A stretch of 64,000 nucleotides of DNA from Hydractinia symbiolongicarpus (Eukaryota > Cnidaria > Hydrozoa > Anthoathecata > Hydractiniidae), in assembly GCF_029227915.1 (NCBI RefSeq), contig NC_079876.1:24368001-24432000 (forward strand), in the 5' to 3' direction. Position 1 is the stretch's first letter; every line of letters begins with the position of its first letter. Of the stretch, positions 31,601-43,600 are shown in pieces. The notes beneath the pieces were generated by a model. The model saw only the letters and a list, made by a program, of their open reading frames with translations, did no database searches and was not told the DNA's origin. The translations under genes and the position numbers were made by a program.

Positions 31601-34600
31601 AAACAGAAAGAACTAAAGCAAGTTATTACGAAGAAAAATGTAGGCCGAGTTGCTGCTGGTAAAAAACTTGCAGAATGGAACCGCAAGAACAAGGAGAACT
31701 TGCACAAGAACAAGGGTGAAAGTGGTCAAGTACCTGAGGCAAGTACTTCGTCAAGTACATCAGGAAGTACCTCTTCAAGTTTTAGCGCTATGTTAGGAAC
31801 GTTAGTAGTAACGGTAACTTTCGTGGTAGTAGACGTCTGTGTTTGGTATATAATTTTTAAGCAACAGCAGCAGCAACCTGACAAATCAGAGCAGCCGCGT
31901 TTCTCAAAAAGAAAGTTTAACCTCAAAAAAAAAAGATATTTTTCCCATGCTTTGAACCTATATAATAAATGAGTTCTAAAGAGTATCAGAAAGAAGTCGT
32001 AGATTCTCTATGGGAATCTGTCCGCTTAGTATCGTACATTATACTGCTCGAGCTTGGAGCAAAAAGATGCTAGGAGTTTCTAGACCAGGAGCCAAGATAG
32101 ATCTGGAAGATGGTCTCAAGCTTGGTGGATATATGACGGGGGCGATATTGTTTGATGACTGCGCGATAAAATAAGGATTGTGCAAGCGTACTTTGATGCC
32201 AAAATAAATATAATAAATATGGCAACTATTGGAGTTCTTGTAGCTGAGGCAGGAATAAACGCATTAGCATTTAGCGGAAGTAATTTTCTGTTCAGAAAAT
32301 TGTCAGGACATAGCGAAGAAGATTGAAGAAGGCACGATAATGCCATAGAACAATTGCAGACTGCGCAAGCTCGGTGTGTGCGAAATAGACAAGCAAAAAT
32401 TGACGGGTAAAACCATTAAGGAGAACTGAAGAGACAAGCCGGGGAAGATTTGAAGGCTTTTGATGAAGTGATACGAGAATATTACATTGCTACGATTTAT
32501 AAAGCTCCAGATTCATTGTAGGGTCCCTAGCTCTTTTGGGATACGCAGCGTATGAATACTTGTAAGAAAAAAACAACAACAAAAAAGCACACGTTTTGAC
32601 ATGTAATAAACATGTTACTAGCAAAAAAACATATTGTCACAGAAGAAGATGGAAAAAAACTGAGCAGTATTTACTATCAGCCCGAACATCTTTGGATTGG
32701 TAGAAAAGCAATTAAATTGCTCGCTTGTCCACTACACATAGCACCGTATCAATAAAAACTCAGTGTGATACGTGTCTTTGCCGTAGCTCCGCAACCTGTC
32801 CATCCCTATCTTCGAGATCATCCTCGAGGATAGCGATTGTTGCGTCTTTTTCCTTAAGGGCTTGGAGCTACTCTCTAACCTCACCTTATAATTTTTCAAC
32901 ACCTTTTTTCACAAGCCACCTAGTAAGTTGCACCGCCTTCGGTTTTCTAGAACGACGCACAATCTCCAAGGCGCAATCCATTGTCACAAACAGTTCAGTG
33001 GAGTTTTTTGATCTACCAAGGTTGTAGTCGGTTACTACACCCTCTATTTCTGTCCTTGATGCTATCATATGGCTATACTGCCTAACTTTTGGAATTTCTA
33101 ACGATCTACAAAACGAACAGCTGTTTCTTCTGCCTTCGAAGATTTTTTTGGTAGGGCGGTATAATATTGTGTACAGAACCACAAATAGTGCTTTCGATGC
33201 CTTCCAGAGATGGCTAGTTCAAGCAAAAAGAGTCATTTTTTATCAAGATTCTCGCCGCTGTGACATCGTCGATAATGAAGATCAATCCATTCAAAAAGTT
33301 GATCCTTGGGATTGATAAAAAACACAGTCATCTTTCCAAGTGGAGGATCTCTCCATGTAAGTGGAGTTCCATTGTATAGTTGGACAGAGGATAATGATGT
33401 TGTGAAAAGCGTTTTGTATTCACCTTCTAGAAGATCTAACGCTTGTTGCGTTTCCCCACAACTTGTAGGTCCTGAAAGCATGAGGGTATTAAACAACGTC
33501 AATGTGAGTCATTTCTTTAAACCTCTAATACTCGACGCTATGAAATCTACCATCGACAATATTCAGTTGTGCATCTTGGAACAAATAGATGTAGCATTAA
33601 ATATCTCCCGTTCCTTCCGCCTTCTTGGTCATATGTAGAGTAATGCCATCCAACAAGTGTTGTAAAGGTCTCCCACTACCATGCAGAATATTATTAGGGG
33701 ATGATCTGAAGTCGAGAAAAAGCGCATATCTTTCGATCAGAAATTGCCCTATTGTTACTGTTGAGTCATGACTGCCAAAGAGATTCGCAATTTGTTTAAA
33801 ATGCTGACTCTGAAACATGCCATCAGAATACAGTCGATGAGGTTTACCTTCGACAGTTATCTTTACTTTCTCAATCTGAGGGTTGTAGAATACCTCGTTA
33901 GCGCCGCTATACGGCTTGACCTTTGAGGGGTCTAGAAAGATTAGTAAAGAACTCTTATGCTCTTTTCCGTACAGTAGTATAAAATGACTGTATTGTGATA
34001 CCAGGCACTTGCAAGACCCTCGTTATTTACCATGTCAAACTCTAGGGTTATGTTACATGTAGCATCTGCCGCTTTTGCCGCAGTAGATCCCGAAGCTGCT
34101 GTGCCTGCACCCTTGATCAAAGAATCGTAAGACGCAAAATGAAGAACGAATTGCTATTTGTCGCACATGCCAGTTTGGTAGAAGGGTAGGTCTCTTGTCA
34201 CTTCAAACATTTTACCAAGAGGGATACGGAAGGTATTACCGTAGGCTGCGACAATCGCCTTTTTTTTCGTCAGTCCCCGAATGATCGCTCGCCTTAACCT
34301 GCAGCGCCCTGATAGTACCATCATTTGGATTGATACCTTCTTGGGTCTATAGGTCCTTGTATACAGCATATATACTTTAATCGTCGATAACTTGGATCCT
34401 GTTGCCGGTCGGCGCGATTTTCAAGTTCTACACTAGACTATTATCAATATTAGAACCTATGGTATGCTTTGTGTTTGTCCCTGTTATTTCATGATCAAAC
34501 AGAAGTCCAAGACTTTAAAGGGGCTACTAACTGGTAAAAATGCTCACATTCCGTATATCCCGCGTACATATTAAAAATCCGGTAAACGCGTTTTGCGCAA

Positions 34601-37600
34601 TTAGCAGACCAGCACACTTTGCTCGCTGGTTCATTATTTTTTTTCGAGAAGTGTATTACAAAGAAATATTTCAGCAAGACTCATTCTGGATGAAAACATG
34701 ACCAAGGCTGGAGAAGATAAAAATTCTAGATACATCTATATGTTCGAGTCTGTAAATTACATACATGCCAGAAAAATAACCATTTTTGTTATTCGCCGCC
34801 ATCAGCTCGACTTTCGTGTAAGTCACTAAACTCGAAAACCAACAGCCGTTCTGTAACCCCTTTAAGGAAAAAATTATATCGTTTTTATCCAGATTTGGTA
34901 TGTCAATATATAATCTTTGATTTTGATCGATTGTATCCGGTGTAGGAGTTACACGTACGTTCCTCATTTCTCCCTTCATCGCATGCATCGTTCTAATTTC
35001 TGCGTATGGGTTAAGTGTTTTTCCAAATATATATTACACATTACTACTTTATTATTAGTTGTTTTTCTTTAAAATAAAATGGATAATCCAACATATGAAG
35101 TAGACGATTTTACACCAAATATTTCAGACGATACGGATGTTAGGTTTAGTAGACCCGAGGACCTTGCCCAGCCTGGCACCAGCTCGACGCATGAAGAAAG
35201 ACATGGGAACGAGTTGAGACTAGAACAGATGGGACAGGTCAAAATTTCGAAGATCGACTTTCTTTCTAGAATACATTAGGGAAGCTAAATGCTAGATATT
35301 ATGATGACTTTCGAGAGGAGGGGGATCGACTTATTTTTAAGAATATAAATATAACCCGCATGTTATATAAGGATAGAGGAAGATTCAGATCAGTTAAAGA
35401 AATAAAGAAGAACCTAAAAGTAAGCCTGGTGAAGGACTTAGGGTTTACGAACTATACTACTACGCCCAATAAAAGGGAAGTAGTTCGACAACTTTTGAAT
35501 AAAATAGATAAGGCGGTCGAGGATGCTGCTGCTGAAAAGATAGAACTGACACCACAGCTAGAGAATGTCCTGGATGAAACGACGAGCCTTCTATCGGAGA
35601 CTTCCCTTGGTGGCGAAGTTTTTACTGAAAGAAGAGGGTTCAACCTCGAACTTCAAGAGTGATTTAACCAGATAAAAGCGATGATGAGGCCTATTCCGGT
35701 CGTGACTAGTACAGCCTTGTTATTTGCATGTTGCTCTGCTTCTATTAAATATTCCTATAAAGCTACATTGCGTTGCTAGCTGATGTCGCAACTTACAACG
35801 CCTGTCTTTGCATCGATTAGTAGATCTCCATCACATGCCATACATCGAGATTTTTCAGTAAGTTGCTGTAAAGGTTTTAAAGATTTTTCTCATATGCAAT
35901 TTCAACACAGGGTTTGAAATAGGGACCATCTGTTTGCGTTGAAATGTCCTTGTGTTTGATTTTGAAGATTGCTTCAACAAGATCGTCTTTACTCATTGTA
36001 GAATAACGAGGAATTTTCATTAATTTAGCCTCCTTTCCATGTGCGTTTGCATTCATTTATTCATATAGTTGTTACCAACTATATAAGCTATCACTCACTA
36101 TACTCGTCGTGCTCCGCGCTATGCTCGAGATCATCCTCATTAAGGTAGCAAGCGCCATGCCTTTCAACCGAGTTATATTTACACTCTTCCAATTAAGTCT
36201 GTACGTAATAGTTGGACCTTTGTTTATGGATGCTCCCTTTTTTAATGATGGCCGTACATTCACAGGATTACTCGGGTATCTTTTTCTTTTGGAAATTAGT
36301 TTTAATTTTACCTTCCCGCTTTTTCAATTTCGGATTTATATATCGATCTTTCTTCACACTTATATTGCTGAAATAATGTTCCCCAAAAACTCAACTTTTT
36401 TCAAGATCTTCTCGTATTCTTCCAACCACTCAGGGAAGTCACCAAGATCAAACGGCATGTTGATCGCGGAATTCTCACTGTATTGAGAGACGCCCTGGGA
36501 GTAGATATTTTTAGGGGTTTTATCAGTAACGGTTATAGCTTGCCATCTTGATCATGATAGCCAATCACAAGTCTTTCGTCTTTGCCTTTGTTTGCTGGAA
36601 TTGAATCACTCAGTACTCTGTTATTAATATTCACATCTTCGATATTATATGGTGTCACATTAGTGTAAAATTCTTTTGATATAATAATTCTGTCTTCAAA
36701 TTTCAACATGCTATTTTATTTATAAAAAAGTATTTTATCAATAAATTTTTCACTCAGTTTTATCTTGTGTTTCACAAAGAAATATAAGATCCCGTATAGT
36801 TTCATTACTCTTCTGAATCACGAACCCCAACCTTTCAATTCTTCAATCCTCTTCTCTTCCATATAACGAACCCTACCATTTAGTACTTCAATCAACTACC
36901 TATATCTTTCATTTTGTACCATGAGGTCCATGGCCCTCAATGAGATAGAGATACCAGTGCTTGTAATCTTGAAATATTTCGAAAGATGATCTCTGCTTAG
37001 TACTCATTTATTATATATTATTTTTTCCATAACTTTTCAAGATTATTTTTTTATCCTCTAAAAAGCACTAATCTATTACCCTATCAGGATGCCATGTCAA
37101 TAGCATCAATTCATTTTTAATTTGAATATTCAGTGCTTTCCGCTGTCAATAGGCATCGAGCAATTCAGACTCAAACCCAACCCTTCTACACATATCCTGA
37201 GTAACAAACCAGTCCGGAACATACTCGATCATAGATGGGTCGTTCTCAACGTCTCTATCATACATCTCATAGGCTTTTAGATGTACTGGAACATCCTTGA
37301 GCATATAGAGATATCTCTCAACTGCAGCGTTGCACATTATCTGCATCTTAAATTGATCTGGAACATACTTGAGCATATAGAGCTTTCCCTCTATGGTCTT
37401 GTTACACATTTCTTGTGTCTTAAATCGATCCGGAATGTGCGCGATCATATGAGGCTCATCTTCAACTGCCTTAATGTACATTTCCTGTTTTTTTAGATGA
37501 TTGGGAACATACTTGATCATCCCAGGACCTTTTCAACTGCTTTATTACACATGTCCTGAGTCTTGAATTGATCTGGAACATACTGGAGAGCGTGGGGAAG

Positions 37601-40600
37601 TTCATCAACCACCCTGTAACACATCTCTTGCGTTTTGTAGTAATCAGTAGCAGTATCTCGCAAGCTCTGCAGTCGATCGGCAAGAGCAACACGAATTGCT
37701 GCTACTGGTGCTGATAAAAGTTGTGCAATTGCATTTCTAAACCAACTCATTTTCTTTTATCATTATCCAATTTTTGTTTTTCAATAATTTTTTTTTAAAA
37801 ATGGATAGAAGCTGGCACAGTTTGAATAATAGGGATTTGTCATGTACAAATTTATTTATCAACATGATGCCGTCGGCCGGATCCTGTCGGATGTTATCGG
37901 ATTTTTACGCATGCGCCTACATTACATTCTTTTATAAAAGTTAGTTATTAAAGGAGTGTTTCTACAGTGATATATTTATGATGCTAACAATAACACCACC
38001 GAAAAGTGCATTTGGTTTGTTTGACTGGAAAAAAATTAACAAAGTTATGTTGAGCCTTCAAGTATTTGTCTTCTTCTTGTTCTCTCGCCTCCGTTTTATA
38101 GCCAATTTTGAAATAAATGGAAAATTAACTACCTAAAAAATATGTGGAAATCTAAAATTCGCGAAATTAAATACCCTAAAAAATGTGGAAAACCGAAATT
38201 CGCGACACTAAATAACCGCGAAAGTTTCTCAAGGCAAAAATCACAAAATTAATTACCGCGAAATGTAAAAATTTTGGTATCGTGAATTTTAAAACCCTTG
38301 AAATTTTACACCTTCAAGATATTTGACGACGTTATTGTTAATACGAGCTGGCCTAAATTCCCAAGTCATTTAACTCAAAATTTAAAAGGCAAATGCGACG
38401 AAGCACGCCTTGAGTTTACGGCAAGGTGTTGTGGAGATTCTGGAAAAAAAGTATTCTTTGACATTAGAGTGAATAAACCCCTCCAGCTGGACGTTGCAGA
38501 AACTTAATACTAAGCAAAGATTACGAACGAGAGAAAAAGAAACAAGTGTGTAATCCATTCATTATTGAAGTCGAGCAAGGTTCCTTTACACCTTTAGTAT
38601 AATGACATGAGCAAATACGAACGCGAATCCTGAAAATATTTCGTAAGCTTAGTAAGTTAGTTGCTAATATCAGAAAGGAAATGAATCCATTGCGTAAACC
38701 TTAAATTGCTGCTTGTATTGGATAATGTACTTTTGATAAACAAGTAATCATAATGTATTTTTTTTTCATTATTATAAATGTACTGAGTTCGTTTTCAACT
38801 GCATCGCTACACCAAAGCTTAAGAACACATGGACTGATATCCTTAACTTCACAACGAACATCGTTAGGAACAGAAAATGTTACGTCACGGAATTACTAAA
38901 TCAAAATTATTTCTGGAACCATTATTTTTCCCGCATTAGGTGTAGTTATCTCTTGTAGAAAACAGTAAAAAACATGCGAAAGCTTACCCTTTGCATTTCA
39001 CCTCCCCGAAAATTTAAACAATATAGGACATTTTTTAAAGTAGAGCCTAAAGCATGATTCTCTCTAGGCGCTACCTAGACAAAGTAAAGCTTTAAACGCC
39101 GATCAAATACTAAAATTGGAGGTTTATATAAACTTTAGTCAACACTATATATATATATACGTATATATAGAGAGAGACAGATAATTCCCATTTATCCACC
39201 GTCTATGTATTGTATAATTTACAAATATAACCAAACCAATTTTACCTATTTCACTTTTAGCAGTTTTAACTGGTGTATACCATTTGGTCGATTGATATAA
39301 ATTGTCATTAACATACGCACGAACGAAAACAACATATGTTGTGTCTTTTTCCAATTCACCATTGTTGGGAACTAAAAAATAAAATATATGAAGTTTTAAA
39401 GAGTTTACATTTCCTCTCTCTTCATATTATGGTTGATTTAAACTTACTGCCAAGTGCTCGTCTTTTTCTCTTGCTTGTCTGTCCTCCTCCAACAGTGAAC
39501 AACTGGTTGTCCACCACCTTGTAAAGACGGCCAACAACAAAAGTTTTAATTTCGTTGTTCTTTATATCTTGAGGATTTTTAGAATATAAAGAATTAGTTC
39601 GTTTCACTGCAATTACGTCATAATGACTAAATAAACAAAAAACAAACTTTTAGCACATCTTTTGAAAGCGAATCAAGAAAAAATAAACATCTAACAATAA
39701 ACCAGGCATGCTTTGAAAACCACCATCATGTAATCAATCTAAAGGAATGGTGATTGGTACTTACGCAATTTTACCATTGGTCTCCTTGAATTTTAAAATT
39801 TTTATCGCAAAGCTAGTCTCCGCAATTCTATCAGCAGGTGGATCAGGCAAATCTTTATCAAGAGGTGGTGGTGCTACAAAAAAAATAAGTTACTCACAGA
39901 TAGAGTAATGTCTTTTACGAGAACAACTCAACAGAACCATTGTGTATATGCAGGATAATAAATGACAGGCCATCAACTAAACTTATGGTTTTGGCAAACA
40001 AATGACATCCATAGACCTATTTCCATATACGGTTTCATTCTGCGAAACACGCATGTGAAAATGCAGAATAACATGAAAACGAGATTAGCTATGAGCTAAT
40101 TTCGGGATGCTGGTTTTTTGAAGAATGTATCAACAAATTGTTAACAAAGTTATAAAGAGGGTAGTGAAGGTATGACAAAAATTGAAATATGCAGATTTTG
40201 ATTATATTTCGGTGTATGTTAGATAGCTTGCTAAACCTAACCTACTCACATTTTTAGAATGATGTGAATACATTTTCATTTTACTTTTTGCTACTAAATT
40301 TAAGACTTAATATACAGTTTACTAACGCTAAACCCTACTACTCTTTCTCTCTCTCTTACTGACTGTCAATAATCGTACATTTGCATCAAGCATTATGATA
40401 GTTAAGCTTAATACTTGCAGTTTGTAAGTAATGTAAACTGATAGAGCGTATAACTTATCATAAATCTTCCCATATAAAAAAAAACCTTTCTAAAATGAAA
40501 CTCTATTTTTTAAGGTTTTTCTCCAGTAAAAAGGACAATTTGGACATATTTTTATTTTAAAAAGGCCTGAATTTCAGATGTGAGCATCCTTAATGTCCTT

Positions 40601-43600
40601 ATAGGTTCATATATGTTATTCAGTATTTTGGTATGTAGATTTCGCGGAACAAAAATGGATATGGAAAAAGGTCTATTGAATGGTGCATTCGCAACGTAAT
40701 CTTTTATATGTACCCGAAATTATTAAAACAATACACAGCATCCTAATAGAACATAAGAGAAAAAGTAAAAAAAACAATATTTAATTTATATTATGTTGAA
40801 ATGTCTGGTAGTAGTTATTTATGGGCAGAAAGTTTGAATTCCTTAAACAAGCAGTTTCTTCTACTTAATGGTTTTCGTAGGAATACTCCTCACACCTTGC
40901 TCACCAACATGGAATAACAACATCAGTCATTATCGATGTTAAATTAAATTAATTACATATGAAACAGGTCTATTTCACGTTTCATGAAAATCCTACTTTT
41001 GAAGTCAGCCCATTCAGTCCGGAGAGGTGTCCCTATCGGTTTTCTTAAAAGAATTTTTCGCTATGCTGCATCGCTATAATACTTTATTAGTTTTCATATT
41101 TATCTATCAGACACCTGCATGCCAAATTTTTAGGTCTCACAACTTTAAAGCTTCAAATATTGGCCATTACTCAAAACTACACCTTAAATTTCTATAAAAT
41201 AAGTATAGCAGGGAAAATATATATAACTTCCGTTAGTATTAGAACGTAATACTCGTAACATAACTTTATTTTATAATCAATCTGTAGAGTTTGGATACAT
41301 GATTAACCCAATTCAAATTTTTTTCGGATTTTACATTCGAAAAAGTTGATTTTTAGTATTTTTTTTGAAAATTTTGTAAAAACTAAAAAATGTGTTAAAT
41401 AACTTTTTTGAATATCAGAAAATGTAAACAGAATGTTATAACTCATTTCAGACCTAAAGTAATTTGGACAAATTTCAAGCTTTCCACAGAAAAAGTGTTG
41501 ACATAAACAAAAATTTATTGCTATCATTTGGTTTCCTTTAAAACAAATATGTATGCCAAGTTTGATTCCATTTGGAAAAGCCTATCAGAATTTATTGAGT
41601 GGGGCGCAGAACCAGCACCTCTGGTCACCAAAAGCGTACATAAATGTAGTTTAAAAAAAACATTCGTGTACCTGCAGCACAAATCCAACAAAGTCATATC
41701 TTACTGATCACTTACCTCCAGCAAGAGTCTGAGTCACTTCATTTGTTTTGCTTGAAAACAAACTGTTGAAAACTGTTATTATCACCGTGTAATTACGAAA
41801 TGGCTGCAAGTTGCTGACTGTACATGATAATTTTGTTTCATTCCTGCATTCGTTGACATCATTTTCTGTATCTTTTGACGAAAGACGATATTTAACCTAC
41901 GAAGTGCAAAATCACTGTTAGGCGACAACTCAAAGTTAAAAGAAAGCATGATGTCATTTCAATGTAAACACAATTTTAGAAGAGCAAATAATAATACTCA
42001 CTGTATAACCATACAATTTGCCACGAAGATGCTCTGGGTGTGTCCACTTTGCTTCTACAGAGGTTTCTGTTACAGTCAATATTATGTCTCGCACTGTGGT
42101 AGGTACTGAATGAACATGACACAAAAGTGAAAAAGGTATCTTCACAAAAAAGTACAAGACATATTGTATAAAACACAAACCTCCTTCCTGTGTTAATATT
42201 TGAGTTTGAGTAGCATTTTGACCAAAACCGGCAGAGTTATATGCACTGACTGAGAAGTTGTAGCCATTGTAAAAACCTAAATAAAATAATCTGTTGTAAC
42301 AATGTTATTTATTTTGCAAAATGTACTAACTTGGTTGAAAATAAAACATCCGTATCCCGTTAAAACTTTCCTTGTTTCTTTTATGAGTGCAGTGGTAATT
42401 CCATAAAGAGTTTACTTTAAAATGATCTTTTTGTGGAAAAAAGGTAAGTGGAATGCTCGGTGTTACCTGTACCAACACCAGCCATTTCAAAGCAAAAGGA
42501 TTTTAAAAAATAGACATGCAAAGTTTCATTGTACAACCAATTCTGAATCAAAAGTTATAGGGGAGAAGGAGGAATAATCTACCTCCTCTAAGTTTAGAGG
42601 TACCCAAAAAAGCTTGTGAAAATAAAGAAACATTTGAGCCAATCCTATTAAATAACAATATAGTCACTTACCTAACCCTGTTAATGTAAATGCGGTAACA
42701 TTACCGACATCAGTGCAATTCTCAACAGAGTTTTCAACTTTAATACCATCATTGGTATCTTGTATGTAACACACTTTGTAATTTGTTATCAAACCATTCG
42801 AAGGATTAGGTTTTAACCATGATAATGTAATTTCTTGGGGTCGAGATATGGTGTCATGACCAAATTGTCCTGGAGCTGATGGAGCTAAATTAAAAAAAAC
42901 ACAAACCAATTGCCACAAAGCCGTCTATAACCACGTTTGAAATATGGCTTATTCCATGCAGCAAGAAAACATAGGTATCATATAGTAGCAATCTATACAA
43001 GTAATACACAAAAATATATAACATAGCTTACAAGCATCTCCTGTTGTTGCTATTACAAATTCACTGAACTCTCCTGCTCCAATAACATTTACAGCTTGTA
43101 CCCTTAGTTGATAATCTACTGCTGGTTTCAACGCTGGTATAGTATACATCAGGTTTGTTAGGTCTGTTATATTTTTTGAGATATTCTTTCCATCCCCTTT
43201 GTATTCTAACATGTAATATGTGATTGGTTTATTTCCTGTGTATGCAGGTGGTGTTATTAAAACTGTAATCGACGTTGACGTTTTTGAAGAAATATTTAAA
43301 GTTGGAGAATCTGGCTTATCTAAACAAATTAAAAGTATAAATTTGAGAAAAAAGGAAATGACATTGAAGATTTTCTGACATGTTTAACCTTTAATTCTGA
43401 CTAAAAATTTTAAACAAAAATTTATGATCAGTTTATCAATTCTCTTAAGTATTTCAGTGTCCCATGTTTAACTTCTTACAAAACCTTTCGCTATCTACTA
43501 AGAGCATTGGCACAGAGTCAGAAGAACATGGTAACGTCCTTTTGACTTTTAGTACACATGTTTTTTTCCCCATTGACATACAGCAGGAAAAGACTATATA

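Larger units (their letters stand above)
27243..37989. mobile_element. Degenerate Polinton/Maverick DNA transposon
   Basis: About 10.7 kb bounded by imperfect inverted repeats of about 50 bases (27243-27292 and 37938-37989). Both start TGTTA(A/G)CATCATAAATATA and share ACACTCCTTTAAT. It holds remains of protein-primed PolB, packaging ATPase, capsid protein and small accessory genes in Polinton fashion. Most large frames carry stops or shifts, and no integrase was seen. It sits wholly in the intron between the last ectodomain exon and the TM exon of gene B. A second copy of the terminal motif lies at 27309-27337, as if the left end had been duplicated. No 6-bp target duplication was recognised. 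Confidence 0.85.

Noticed and set aside
36109-36486. 125-codon plus-strand membrane-protein-like frame
   Set aside because: It is the antisense of a more protein-like minus-strand Polinton gene (36072-36709).
27243-37989. Six-base target duplication of the Polinton
   Set aside because: The outermost base of each end is uncertain and the flanks do not give a clear match.
39246-39873. Gene B as a truncated RPTP pseudogene ending at the Polinton
   Set aside because: All 14 ectodomain exons are open with intact splice sites, and an in-phase TM plus tail follows beyond the Polinton.
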